Below, one piece after another: positions 27,794-36,663 of a DNA stretch of 64,000 nt (positions within the stretch are counted from its first letter, which is position 1; every line of letters starts with the position of its first letter). The notes under the pieces were generated by a model. That model was not told the DNA's origin and did no database searches. It saw nothing but the letters and a program-made list of their open reading frames with translations. Both the position numbers and the translations under genes were made by a program. The stretch is from NCBI RefSeq assembly GCF_001593385.1, contig NZ_LUVZ01000034.1, positions 248,001-312,000 of the forward strand, read 5' to 3'. This DNA comes from Chryseobacterium cucumeris (GTDB lineage: Bacteria; Bacteroidota; Bacteroidia; Flavobacteriales; Weeksellaceae).

Positions 27794-29917
27794 ATGACGA
27801 CCGTAGAATTTATACAGAAACAGCTCAATATTTCTGAAAAGAGCATCAACAATACCTTACAACTATTATCTGAAGACTGTACCATTCCTTTTATTTCCCG
27901 TTACCGAAAAGATAAAACCGGAAACCTTGATGAAACACAAATCGAACAGATCTCAAAAATCAGTAAGCAATTTGATGAAATTGTTAAGAGAAAAGAATCT
28001 ATTTTAAAATCAATAGAAGAACAGAATGGATTGACTCCTGAACTTCAACAGAGAATAGAAGAAAGCTTTGACATCCAGGAGCTAGAAGACCTTTATCTGC
28101 CTTATAAAAAGCGTAAGAAAACCAAAGCTGATACAGCCAAGGAAAAAGGCCTGGAACCTTTAGCTAAAATCATTATGAGCCAGAAAAGTAATGACATTCA
28201 GTTTCTGGCTTCAAAATACCTGAACAATGAAGTTGCTTCTGAAGAAGAAGCGCTTCAAGGCGCAAGAGATATCATGGCAGAATGGATTAACGAAAACATG
28301 TATGTCCGTAAAAACCTTCGTAGACTATTTCAGCGCAAAGCAGTAGTTACCTCCAAGGTTGTAAAAGCTAAAAAAGACGAAGAAGAAGCCCAGAAATTCT
28401 CCCAATATTTTGAATGGGAAGAAAGCCTTAGCAGAACTCCTTCTCACAGGCTTTTAGCCATGCTCAGAGCAGAAGCAGAAGGTTTTGTAAAAACAAATGT
28501 AGGAATAGACAAGGAAGAAGCCATTGATTTTATTGAAAAGGCCATTATCAAATCTAATAATGAAAGTTCTGAACAAATTGCACTGGCCATAAAAGATAGT
28601 TATAAAAGACTTCTGGAACCTGCTATTTCAAATGAAGCCTTACAGGAAGCTAAAGAAAAAGCAGACAAAAAAGCCATTGAAATTTTCTCTGAGAACTTAA
28701 GCCAACTCCTTCTTGCTCCGCCTTTAGGAGAAAAGAGGATTCTGGCAATAGATCCCGGATACCGAAGCGGATGCAAAGTAGTATGCCTGGATGAAAAGGG
28801 AGATCTATTACACAACGAAACCCTCTATCCTCATGCTCCGCAAAATGAAAGCGGAATGGCTATGAAAAAGATCCGTTCTATGGTGAATGCGTATCATATC
28901 GAAGCGATTTCTATTGGTAATGGAACAGCAAGCCGCGAAACAGAATTCTTCATAAAAAAAATTGCTTTTGATAAACCTTTGCAGGTTTTTGTAGTTTCAG
29001 AAGCAGGAGCATCCGTTTATTCTGCAAGTAAAATTGCAAGAGATGAATTTCCATCATATGATGTAACAGTACGTGGAGCAGTTTCTATCGGAAGAAGGCT
29101 TTCTGATCCGTTGGCGGAATTGGTAAAAATTGATGCCAAATCCATCGGGGTTGGACAGTATCAGCATGATGTAGACCAGACCCAGTTGAAAAATGAGCTG
29201 GATTCTACCGTGATGAAATGTGTAAATTCCGTGGGAATTAATCTAAATACTGCTAGCAAATCACTATTAAGTTATGTTTCCGGAATCGGAGAAAAAATGG
29301 CAGAAAACATTGTGAATTACCGTACTGAAAACGGAGCTTTTGAAGATAGAAAACAGCTAAAGAAAGTTCCAAGACTTGGAGAAAAGGCTTTCCAGCAAGC
29401 CGCAGCTTTCGTGAGAATCACCAATGCCAAAAACCCACTGGATAACTCTGCAGTACATCCGGAAGCGTATGGAATTGTAGAGAAAATGGCAAAAGATTTG
29501 GGTATTAAAACCAATGAACTGATAGCCAATAAAGAAAAAATAGCCCTGATAAAACCCGAAAACTACATTACAGGTGAAGTTGGAATCTTAGGAATTAAGG
29601 ATATTTTAAAAGAACTTGAAAAACCGGGACTAGATCCAAGAAAAGCAGCAAAAGTATTTGAATTCGACCCGAATGTCAAAAGCATTAAAGATTTAAAAGC
29701 AGGAATGATTCTTCCGGGAATTGTCAATAATATTACCGCTTTTGGATGTTTCGTGGATCTTGGAATCAAAGAAAGCGGACTGGTTCATATTTCCCAGCTG
29801 AAAGAAGGATTCGTATCAGATGTAAATGAGGTTGTAAAACTTCATCAACATGTTCGTGTAAAAGTAACAGAAGTAGATGAAGCAAGAAAAAGAGTCCAGC
29901 TGACTATGATTTTGTAA
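27794..29917 (+). CDS. tex: Tex-family RNA-binding transcription accessory protein
   Basis: A 707-aa nucleic-acid-binding protein. Order: N-terminal helical domain; YqgF-like RNase-fold (AIDPGYRSGCKVVCLDEKGD near 315); helix-hairpin-helix (GIGEKMAENIVNYR near 495); C-terminal S1 domain (GIVNNITAFGCFVDLG, SGLVHISQL). The length is slightly shorter than E. coli YhgF (773). Core gene with a broad role in transcription or RNA processing. The HAD phosphatase gene follows 46 bp later. Confidence 0.94.
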   Translation: MTTVEFIQKQLNISEKSINNTLQLLSEDCTIPFISRYRKDKTGNLDETQIEQISKISKQFDEIVKRKESILKSIEEQNGLTPELQQRIEESFDIQELEDLYLPYKKRKKTKADTAKEKGLEPLAKIIMSQKSNDIQFLASKYLNNEVASEEEALQGARDIMAEWINENMYVRKNLRRLFQRKAVVTSKVVKAKKDEEEAQKFSQYFEWEESLSRTPSHRLLAMLRAEAEGFVKTNVGIDKEEAIDFIEKAIIKSNNESSEQIALAIKDSYKRLLEPAISNEALQEAKEKADKKAIEIFSENLSQLLLAPPLGEKRILAIDPGYRSGCKVVCLDEKGDLLHNETLYPHAPQNESGMAMKKIRSMVNAYHIEAISIGNGTASRETEFFIKKIAFDKPLQVFVVSEAGASVYSASKIARDEFPSYDVTVRGAVSIGRRLSDPLAELVKIDAKSIGVGQYQHDVDQTQLKNELDSTVMKCVNSVGINLNTASKSLLSYVSGIGEKMAENIVNYRTENGAFEDRKQLKKVPRLGEKAFQQAAAFVRITNAKNPLDNSAVHPEAYGIVEKMAKDLGIKTNELIANKEKIALIKPENYITGEVGILGIKDILKELEKPGLDPRKAAKVFEFDPNVKSIKDLKAGMILPGIVNNITAFGCFVDLGIKESGLVHISQLKEGFVSDVNEVVKLHQHVRVKVTEVDEARKRVQLTMIL

Positions 29918-29963
29918 TTTTTAAACGTTACCCTACTTAAATTTAAACCACAAATTAGTCATT

Positions 29964-30599
29964 TTGAAAACAAAGAATCTAATCTTCGATCTGGATGGAA
30001 CATTATGGGATTCCAGAGCTACCATCATCAAAATCTGGAATAAGATATTGATCAAACATGAGTTAATCCAAAGAGAGCTGAAAACCAAAGACATGGATCA
30101 GTATATGGGACTGTTAGCCCATGATATTGTAAAAGATATTATTCCCGGCATTCCGGATCTGCAAGCTAAAGAAATCCTTTCTGAAATTGTAGCCGAAGAA
30201 AATAAAACACTTCACTTAGAAGGCGGGACTTTATACGATGGCGTAGAAGAAACTTTAAAGAATCTGGCCAATACTTATGCACTTTTCATAGTGAGCAACT
30301 GTCAGGATGGATATATTGAATCATTTTTAGATTATTATCAATTCAATGATCTGTTTGTTGATTTTGAGTCTCACGGACGAACCCAAAAAAATAAATCTGA
30401 AAACATACAGTTTCTTATGGAAAGAAATCAGTTATCTACCAAAGATTCCGTTTACATTGGCGATACTCAAACCGATTATAATTCAGCAACATCCAATGGA
30501 CTATCATTTATTTTCTGCAAATATGGGTTTGGAAAACTGGCTGATCCATTATATGAACCGGCAATTCTTACCTTTTCACAACTGAAAGTTCATATTTAA
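29964..30599 (+). CDS. HAD-superfamily phosphatase with a TTG start
   Basis: 211 aa. HAD motif I DLDGTLWDS at residues 9-17, motif II VSNCQ, motif III lysine near KNKSE, motif IV GDTQTDYNSA: the phosphoglycolate-phosphatase-like (subclass I, alpha-helical cap) layout. No ATG exists upstream of motif I; the frame can begin only at TTG 29964, so a TTG start is assigned. Small-molecule phosphate substrate unknown. Probably co-transcribed with tex, and it ends at a terminator. Confidence 0.87.
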   Translation: MKTKNLIFDLDGTLWDSRATIIKIWNKILIKHELIQRELKTKDMDQYMGLLAHDIVKDIIPGIPDLQAKEILSEIVAEENKTLHLEGGTLYDGVEETLKNLANTYALFIVSNCQDGYIESFLDYYQFNDLFVDFESHGRTQKNKSENIQFLMERNQLSTKDSVYIGDTQTDYNSATSNGLSFIFCKYGFGKLADPLYEPAILTFSQLKVHI

Positions 30600-30609
30600 A
30601 TTATAACAC

Positions 30610-30635
30610 AAAGGCTTCTTTTCATGGAAGCCTTT
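30610..30635 (+). terminator. Terminator after the HAD gene
   Basis: A 9-bp stem AAAGGCTTC / GAAGCCTTT with an 8-nt loop and TTTATTTTC tail, facing the convergent regulator gene. Confidence 0.75.
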
Positions 30636-30685
30636 TTATTTTCAGATAAGTTGCTGTAAAGATACCGTATGTACTGTTAAAAGCA

Positions 30686-32140
30686 TTATTTTGAATTTAA
30701 ATTTTGTAAGAAAAAATATATATCCACGTCGGATGGAATATGTAATTTTTTTCGTAACCTGTTTTTCTTTGTTTGTACGGATCTGTGCTGCATAAATCCA
30801 TATTGAGCAATTTCTTTAGAAGAAAAGCCAAGTTGTATCATAGCACAAAATGAAAGTTCGTTGGTTGATAGTTTCGGGTTAATTTCTAAAAGTCTTCCAA
30901 CTAGCTCAGGATAAGCATTTTGATATTCATTAAAAAATAAAGGATCATTTTTTCTGGCTAAAGACACAAGCCTTTCATCATCAACAGACATTTTTTTCAT
31001 TAAAAGTTCTGTCTCTAATTCTTTCTCCTCTATGATTTTACGTTTTTTAGTAATCCTTTTATTATAGACATAATATACAATAATAATAATGAAAAATAAT
31101 GAAAAAATGATTACGTTATACAGTATGGTTGAGTTCTGTTGGTCTACATCATCTTTCTCCTTTTCCCGAGTTATTTTATCAACAGAATTATTTATGGATT
31201 CATCCCTCACCCTTCCCAGACTATCGTTTAATTTAGCATATCTCTCCAGATAATCTTTTTCCTTGGAGGCATTGTTCAATTTTTTGTAGGTCTTGGCAAT
31301 AGTTTGATATAACATAGGAATCTGATAAACTCTTCGTGTTTTTTTGAGTATTTCCACTGATTTAATGTAATAGTCTAAAGCCAAAGTATAATCCTGTCTT
31401 TCAAATAAAAAATTGCCATAATAGAAATAAGTAAGAGCTCTTTGAGGATCCCAGTACTCTCTTTGTTTTAAAAGAGAAAACGCTCTGTTAAAATACATTT
31501 GTGCTGAATCTTCATTTTTAGCAAAAAGCATATAGTGATTAGCAATCGTGGAATTGATAACCGGTGTAGGCTTTATCTCTAAAGCTTTGTGTAAATAGAT
31601 TAAAGAAGAATCAATTGAATTACTTTCTCTTAAAAAGTCAGCCCTGTTAGCATAAACCAGAGATAAAATTTCTCGATCATGTTGATCTTTTATTTGCTTA
31701 CCATAATAAATGGATTTCGAATTATACTTAACTGCTTTTTTATAAAGTCCTATTACAAAATTAGCCTGACCATACTCCTGATATAATTTCGTATGCAAAT
31801 AATAATCATCAATCCCTTCAAGGTTTTCTTCAGCAACCTGTAGATATTTGAATGCTTTTTCATACATTCCAACAGTAGCATAAATATTACCCAAATTAAT
31901 ATATGAAAGTATCTCCCCTTTTTTATAATCTTGTTTTTTACTGATATTGCAAAATTTATTATTAAGGTCAATCAATTCCTTTTTTCTGCCGCTTATTCTT
32001 AAATCCTCATTAACTTTTATCAGCATACTGTCTATATACTTATGTGTATATGCCTGAGAATAGAGCAACGTAGAAAATGAAAGGTATATCAGAATGCTTA
32101 CCAATATTTTCAAAAATTGATTAAGCTTTAGTGTTTGCAT
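30686..32140 (-). CDS. Membrane-anchored TPR-HTH regulator A
   Basis: 484 aa. Signal peptide/anchor (MQTLKLNQFLKILVSILIYL...LLYSQ, split for length), then a run of TPR-like repeats (about 30-320: GNIYATVGMYEKAFKYL, YGQANFVIGLYKKAVKY, YGNFLFERQDYTLALDYY), one transmembrane helix (about 335-360), a coiled coil, and a C-terminal LuxR-like helix-turn-helix (LSTNELSFCAMIQLGFSSKE, then HRSVQTKKNRLRKKL). The topology implies a periplasmic TPR sensor with the DNA-binding end in the cytoplasm: a one-component membrane transcription factor. A paralogue lies at 34600-36066. Both flank genes with shared direct-repeat promoters, which they may control (inference). Confidence 0.82.
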   Translation of the reverse strand: MQTLKLNQFLKILVSILIYLSFSTLLYSQAYTHKYIDSMLIKVNEDLRISGRKKELIDLNNKFCNISKKQDYKKGEILSYINLGNIYATVGMYEKAFKYLQVAEENLEGIDDYYLHTKLYQEYGQANFVIGLYKKAVKYNSKSIYYGKQIKDQHDREILSLVYANRADFLRESNSIDSSLIYLHKALEIKPTPVINSTIANHYMLFAKNEDSAQMYFNRAFSLLKQREYWDPQRALTYFYYGNFLFERQDYTLALDYYIKSVEILKKTRRVYQIPMLYQTIAKTYKKLNNASKEKDYLERYAKLNDSLGRVRDESINNSVDKITREKEKDDVDQQNSTILYNVIIFSLFFIIIIVYYVYNKRITKKRKIIEEKELETELLMKKMSVDDERLVSLARKNDPLFFNEYQNAYPELVGRLLEINPKLSTNELSFCAMIQLGFSSKEIAQYGFMQHRSVQTKKNRLRKKLHIPSDVDIYFFLQNLNSK

Positions 32141-32553
32141 AGTAAATTAATAATAAGTTTCAAAGGGACAAAAAAATAATATCAATCTTTAAAATAAATA
32201 AATTAACAGAATATGATATAAATTTCCCATCCAAATTATACAATTACAATTTCGTTACCACAAAATTAAATAAAATAAAAATATTAACAAAAACAATCAT
32301 AAATTACTCCCAAATTTAGTTAAAATACAAATATATTCTCTAAAATAAACACTATATAATAATTAATATAAAAATCATTAATGAAATAATATTTAAATAT
32401 ATAAATTTCACTATATTTTGATTTACACAATACAAACTATTTGATATTGGAAACAATCTGATAAATTTCTCTCTTGTATAAAACTCTATGATCATTCTCA
32501 GGAAAGATCTTTCATCATCTAGAATCCCTCTATTATCAAGTCAAAAATTAATT

Positions 32554-32610
32554 GATGTACCTTTGATGTATCTAAAATTTTGTTTACTTAAAATATCAGA
32601 CATAAATTTA
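32554..32610 (+). promoter_or_regulatory. Direct-repeat promoter DR1
   Basis: GATGTA at 32554-32559 and 32565-32570 (11-bp period); 9 nt later TTG (32580-32582), 20-nt spacer, then TAAATTTA (32603-32610). The same repeat and distances recur at four other sites up to 37.1 kb. Downstream lies no ORF but a strong terminator at 32788-32806. Confidence 0.6.
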
Positions 32611-32616
32611 ATCCAG

Positions 32617-32814
32617 GAATTTTTTTTAACACTATTTGACACATAAACACAAATACATATTGTTAGATTAACAACCTGGCTAAAGTGTTTGATTCCCACA
32701 AAAAAACAAACTCTTTTAATATTTTAATAACACAATCAGTTTTCATTTTTGATTTTATAGAGATCTATAATACTGATCAAAGTTGCTACTCCCGTTTTGC
32801 GGGAGTTTTTTTTT
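32617..32814 (+). ncRNA. Candidate noncoding RNA, about 195 nt
   Basis: Interval between promoter DR1 and an intrinsic terminator (ACTCCCG / CGGGAGT stem, 32788-32806, then nine T). I see no start codon with a sensible frame in it. Internal complementarity includes CCAGG (32613-32617) with CCTGG (32675-32679) and the self-complementary TATAGAGATCTATA. Ends are estimated from the promoter and terminator. It could instead be the remains of a lost gene. Confidence 0.4.
32788..32814 (+). terminator. Strong intrinsic terminator with no coding gene before it
   Basis: A 7-bp GC-rich perfect stem ACTCCCG / CGGGAGT, 5-nt loop, then a run of nine T. It ends the transcript from DR1. Confidence 0.8.
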
Positions 32815-32839
32815 GATCCATAAACATTTGATAAAAAAT

Positions 32840-32896
32840 GATGTACTTATGTTGTATGACTATTTGATAAAAGAAAAATAATCCATGCTAAATTTG
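32840..32896 (+). promoter_or_regulatory. Direct-repeat promoter DR2
   Basis: GATGTA at 32840-32845 and GTTGTA at 32851-32856 (11-bp period, one mismatch); 7 nt to TTG (32864-32866), 22-nt spacer, consensus -7 TAAATTTG (32889-32896). It reads directly into the relic gene at 32909. Confidence 0.6.
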
Positions 32897-32908
32897 AACA
32901 AAACAAAA

Positions 32909-32970
32909 ATGATGAAAAATTTTACTCTTATTTATCTTCTCAAGTAGGAATTAAGATTGTCTATCTATAA
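32909..32970 (+). pseudogene. Relic of a YSQVGIN-type surface protein gene
   Basis: From the ATG pair at 32909/32912 the frame reads MMKNFTLIYLL, then stops; in a neighbouring frame from 32938 it reads SQVGIKIVYL and stops at 32970. Intact relatives start with a signal peptide ending YSQVGIN (compare 33717-34448). So this is the first 20 codons of such a gene broken by a frameshift, the rest being gone. Its promoter still looks intact. Confidence 0.45.
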
Positions 32971-33078
32971 TTATGATGATATTCATTATAATTCAGACTC
33001 TTTTTAACATCGACACAATAAATTCCCTAAGGTTTACAATTTTGCGAAAATAATTTTAATCATATAATACCGTTTATT

Positions 33079-33516
33079 TTGAACTTTAAACAAATACATA
33101 TTGGCAGCATTATTAAAGCTAAGTTTCTGGAAGAAGCATTGGACATGCAGAGAGCATGTAATTTTATGAAATGTACTGAATCTGAAATTGAAAAAATGTT
33201 CCTTGAAGAAGATCTGACAACTGATAAATTATTGAGATGGAGCAAACTGTTAGAGTATGATTTTTTCCGGGCCTACTCACAACATCTTATCCTCTTTTCT
33301 CCACCTAAAAAGGAATTTTCGCCTAATGCTTCTCATAAAAAAATATCGTCTTTACCTGAATTCAGGAAAAATATCTACACTAAGGAAATTATAGAATTTA
33401 TCCTGGAACAAATTGAAACAGGAAAGAAAACAAAGCTGGAAATAATAAATGATTATAAAATTCCCAAAACGACACTCTATAAATGGATTGCAAAGTATGC
33501 AGATAAAAACAAGTAA
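33079..33516 (+). CDS. Small HTH regulator, YDFFRxYSQHLIL family, TTG start
   Basis: 145 aa. The N-terminal domain FKQIHIGSIIKAKFLEEALD (20 residues) with RACNFMKCTESEIEKMF and KLLEYDFFRAYSQHLILFSP is a conserved Chryseobacterium-type domain often called transposase-like. The C-terminal domain has a helix-turn-helix (LEIINDYKIPKTTLYKWIAKY). The TTG at 33079 is used as the start because the conserved FKxIHIG block begins immediately after it and no ATG precedes it. Probably a DNA-binding regulator rather than a transposase: no catalytic core and no terminal repeats. Its partner may be the TPR-HTH system around it. Confidence 0.75.
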   Translation: MNFKQIHIGSIIKAKFLEEALDMQRACNFMKCTESEIEKMFLEEDLTTDKLLRWSKLLEYDFFRAYSQHLILFSPPKKEFSPNASHKKISSLPEFRKNIYTKEIIEFILEQIETGKKTKLEIINDYKIPKTTLYKWIAKYADKNK

Positions 33517-33650
33517 GAACTCAATTTTTGTGTAATTATATTGTACTTTAATGCCAATTTATCATAGATAAATTAAATCTATCATTTATGCTTATGCAAT
33601 AAATTGTTAAAAAAGCAATGAATGAAAAAAAAAGAATAAGATATATAAAA

Positions 33651-33677
33651 AAACAGACTAAAAAATTTAGTCTGTTT
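33651..33677. terminator. Bidirectional terminator
   Basis: A 12-bp perfect stem AAACAGACTAAA / TTTAGTCTGTTT with a 3-nt loop, T-rich on both sides, between the small HTH gene (+) and the surface protein gene (-). Confidence 0.85.
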
Positions 33678-33716
33678 TTTTATATTATATAGTAATAGTA
33701 ATTTAAATAAAAGACT

Positions 33717-34448
33717 CTACTTCAATCTTCGTAAAGACATTTGCGTAACAGGACCAGAACCTGTAGAACCAGAGCTTAAATACTTAATCGTTACATTATC
33801 TGAATTGCTAACCCTGAATGAATAAGTATGAGCAGCCAGCATAGGAATAGAAGTAAGCAGCGTATAGGTTTGCAAACCCGGCGTGGTTGCTGTAAACAGA
33901 TCATTAACACGGGCCACCCAGTTACCGGCTGTATTATCCCAGATACCTATTACAGGAGATGATCCATTAACTGTTGATAACTGTGCATTCATTGTTATCT
34001 GGTACACTCCGTCAGCAGATATATTAAATGAATTACCTGCTGCTGAACCCGTATACTGGTTTTCATTATCCACAACCTCATTAGTAAGGTTTCCTACAGC
34101 CGTTGGAACGTCTGGGCCAGAGGTAAAATCAGCGGTCATTTGTACAATAATTTCCTGAGCCACCAGAAATTGTCCATTTACTACAATAACTGTCCCTGTA
34201 GAAGTGGGAACCCCTGCAAGATTCTGCCATGTGGGAGCAGCTCCTGGTCCGTTAGACTTAAGAACCTGTCCGGCAACTCCTGCCGAACCGGCAGTAGAAG
34301 CAGTCCCTCCCACATTCAGTTCATTTACAACCTGCAAAGCTCCGTTGACATGCAGTGCTTTCATAGGTGTAGATGTGTTAATTCCAACCTGGGAATAATA
34401 ACATAAGGAACAAAAAATACTTGTAACAAGTATAACCTTCTTTTTCAT
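33717..34448 (-). CDS. YSQVGIN-type secreted protein with a C1q/TNF-like end
   Basis: 243 aa. Signal peptide (MKKKVILVTSIFCSLCYYSQ) followed by VGINTSTPMKALHVNGALQV, the usual start of flavobacterial tail-fibre-like surface proteins. Next comes a Gly/Ala/Thr-rich low-complexity stretch (TASTAGSAGVAGQVLKSNG) and a C-terminal beta-rich domain (DGVYQITMNAQLSTVNG, TYTLLTSIPMLAAHTYSFRV) like C1q/TNF jelly rolls. Probably secreted, possibly trimeric. Its promoter carries the 11-bp-period direct repeat (34475-34532). A truncated relative lies at 36664-36858 and a relic at 32909. Confidence 0.75.
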   Translation of the reverse strand: MKKKVILVTSIFCSLCYYSQVGINTSTPMKALHVNGALQVVNELNVGGTASTAGSAGVAGQVLKSNGPGAAPTWQNLAGVPTSTGTVIVVNGQFLVAQEIIVQMTADFTSGPDVPTAVGNLTNEVVDNENQYTGSAAGNSFNISADGVYQITMNAQLSTVNGSSPVIGIWDNTAGNWVARVNDLFTATTPGLQTYTLLTSIPMLAAHTYSFRVSNSDNVTIKYLSSGSTGSGPVTQMSLRRLK

Positions 34449-34474
34449 AATTAGTATTGTATTTTAAACTTTTG

Positions 34475-34532
34475 CAAAAATATAACACAATACTGCTTTT
34501 GCGGCAAAACCCACCTACATCACAAATACATC
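34475..34532 (-). promoter_or_regulatory. Direct-repeat promoter DR3 of the intact surface protein
   Basis: On the minus strand: GATGTA-N5-GATGTA at 34532-34516, 8 nt, TTG (34507-34505), 22-nt spacer, consensus -7 TATTTTTG (34482-34475). The repeat lies just upstream of -33, an activator position, and 68-84 bp before the start codon. Confidence 0.65.
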
Positions 34533-34599
34533 ATTTAGAAACAACAGCTATAAAGCTAAAAAACAGTGTTTACATATTTTATTTTAAAGAAATAACACA

Positions 34600-36066
34600 T
34601 CATGTTGATATACTATTTTCAGCGTGACCATCAGAAAGATTTTTAAAGAAAAGGTACAGATCAACATCTGAAGAAATATTTAATTTTTTCCTAAGCCTGT
34701 TCTTTTTATTCTGAACAGATCGATGTTCCACAAAAGTATATTGTGCAATTTCTTTTGATGAAAATCCCAACCATATCATTGCACAAAACGTTAAATCAGA
34801 TTTCGACAAATTAGAATTTATTGCAAACAACTTTTTAACAAAGTCCGGATATGCTTCCTGAAATTTATTGAGAAAATTAGGATCATTTTTTTTAGCCAGA
34901 TCAATAATACAATCGTAAGAGTGAGTGAGTTTTTCTTTTAAAACATGAGCCTCAAATTCCTTCTGTTTTATAATGCTTTTATTCTTCTGATAACGGATAT
35001 AAACAAAAAGCAAAATAACAATAAGACAAAACACCACAATATTATAAAATAAAAACAAATTCTTTTTTGAAGTATTTTCAGATTCTTTTTCTCTTATAAT
35101 TTCATCAATTGAAGTGTTAACACTTTCGTTGCAGACTCTACTCAAACTATCTTTTAGTTTAGTATACTTTTCAAGATATTCCTTTTCTTTCTCCTCATCA
35201 TTTAATTCACTATAAGTACTTGAAATTGTCTTATAAAGCAGAGGAATATTATATACTCTCTTGGTTTTCTCTAGAATGGCAACAGATTTTTCATAATACA
35301 ACAATGCTTTTTCAGGCTCTTTATTCTTATTTAAAAAATTTCCATAATAGTAATAGGTCTGTCCTCTTTGAATATTCCAGTAATTCATTTTCTGCAATAG
35401 CTTCAATGCATTATTTAAATAATATGAAGAAGAATCTATATTTTTTTTATAAACCATATAATGATCTGCTATCAATGAATTAATTACCGGGCTTGATTTT
35501 ATTTTTAATGCTTTGTGCAAATAAATGAGTGAGGAGTCATCCTGGTGAACATTATGCAGAAAATCTGCCCTATTTGCATAAATTCCTGATAATATTTCCT
35601 TTTCGCTATGATTAGAAATCATCTTACCATAATAAATAGACTGCGCATTGTATTTCAAAGCTTTTACGTATAAACCAATAACATAATTCACCTGTCCATA
35701 CTCCTGGTAAAGCTTTGCAGATAAATAAGCACTATTAATCTTTTTAATTTTCTTTTCAGCTTTCTGTAAATAATAAAAAGAATTTTTGTAATCACCTATA
35801 GTTCCATAAATATTAGCAATATTGATATAACCTAAAATCTCCCCTTTTAGATAATTCTGATTTTTGGAAATAGTAATATATTTTTCATTTAAAGAAATTA
35901 ATTCTTTTTTCTGACCTCTTATTCTAAGATTCTCTGATTTAATTATTAATGCATTGTCTATTTGCCCTGGAGTATAATTTTGCGAATATAAGACAGTGAA
36001 AATAGACAGACAGGTAAATACCATCATTAAAAATTGAAATATTCTTTTTATACTCGCTCTGATCAT
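34600..36066 (-). CDS. Membrane-anchored TPR-HTH regulator B
   Basis: 488 aa, paralogue of regulator A with the same layout: signal peptide (FLMMVFTCLSIFTVLYSQ), TPR-like repeats with matching blocks (YGQVNYVIGLYVKALKYNAQ, YYYYGNFLNKNKEPEKALLYY), transmembrane helix (about 338-358), coiled coil and C-terminal HTH (LSKSDLTFCAMIWLGFSSKE, then HRSVQNKKNRLRKKLNISSD). The DNA-recognition helix is nearly the same in both (HRSVQxKKNRLRKKL), so they may bind the same site. No direct-repeat site is seen in front of either regulator gene, so they appear to be controllers rather than targets (inference). Confidence 0.82.
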   Translation of the reverse strand: MIRASIKRIFQFLMMVFTCLSIFTVLYSQNYTPGQIDNALIIKSENLRIRGQKKELISLNEKYITISKNQNYLKGEILGYINIANIYGTIGDYKNSFYYLQKAEKKIKKINSAYLSAKLYQEYGQVNYVIGLYVKALKYNAQSIYYGKMISNHSEKEILSGIYANRADFLHNVHQDDSSLIYLHKALKIKSSPVINSLIADHYMVYKKNIDSSSYYLNNALKLLQKMNYWNIQRGQTYYYYGNFLNKNKEPEKALLYYEKSVAILEKTKRVYNIPLLYKTISSTYSELNDEEKEKEYLEKYTKLKDSLSRVCNESVNTSIDEIIREKESENTSKKNLFLFYNIVVFCLIVILLFVYIRYQKNKSIIKQKEFEAHVLKEKLTHSYDCIIDLAKKNDPNFLNKFQEAYPDFVKKLFAINSNLSKSDLTFCAMIWLGFSSKEIAQYTFVEHRSVQNKKNRLRKKLNISSDVDLYLFFKNLSDGHAENSIST

Positions 36067-36153
36067 ATTGTATATTCAAATACTGTTCTGTCAATACTAG
36101 ATTGAATTGATACGGAAATATTTCCCGTTATCATTCTTTTATTTTATGAAAAA

Positions 36154-36573
36154 TTATTTTTTTGAATTTGGTTCTTGAATGATAATAATTGTGTTGGGAA
36201 TAGTGATAAAACCATTTGGAGCACCTTCAAGCACTTTATAAGAATACACTGTATTCTGCTTATTTTCCTGAAGACTTACAGGAATAATTTTCACTTCCAA
36301 ATTGGTTTTAGGGTAAATGAGAGCAAGTACATTTTCTTTTGAAAAATCAATAGGCGTTGGTTTCCCATCGGTACCCATTGTTGCTGCAGCTCCAAAAAGT
36401 CGTTCGAACTCCTCCTGTGAACTCATTATTTTTTCAGTAAAATCTTTATTATCATAGGTATTTTTAGCAAAATACTTCCTTGCTGATTTATAAGAAATAT
36501 TTTTTTGCGTATTATTTACAGTACACGAAGAGATTAGTAGTGTACTTATTAAAATTATGATGATATTTTTCAT
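36154..36573 (-). CDS. Small lipoprotein, possibly PrcB-like
   Basis: 139 aa. Lipoprotein signal MKNIIIILISTLLISSC; mature part with IDFSKENVLALIYPKTNLEV (20) followed by beta-like strands VKIIPVSLQ, TVYSYKVLEG and a Pro/Ile-rich end. The FSKENVLAL block resembles PrcB-type domains, but weakly. It lies 91 bp downstream of the truncated surface-protein gene on the same strand, so it would be read from promoter DR4. Function unknown. Confidence 0.6.
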   Translation of the reverse strand: MKNIIIILISTLLISSCTVNNTQKNISYKSARKYFAKNTYDNKDFTEKIMSSQEEFERLFGAAATMGTDGKPTPIDFSKENVLALIYPKTNLEVKIIPVSLQENKQNTVYSYKVLEGAPNGFITIPNTIIIIQEPNSKK

Positions 36574-36663
36574 TGTTTATTTGTTATATGTAAAAGCCCG
36601 TACTACTCACATATCAAAACTTTAGATAACATTATTCTGATCAACAAATTTGGATTTTGCTGT

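Noticed and set aside
33079..33516. Insertion sequence (transposase-like HTH)
   Set aside because: No catalytic domain, no terminal inverted repeats; the same applies to 37355-37693. Better seen as small regulators.
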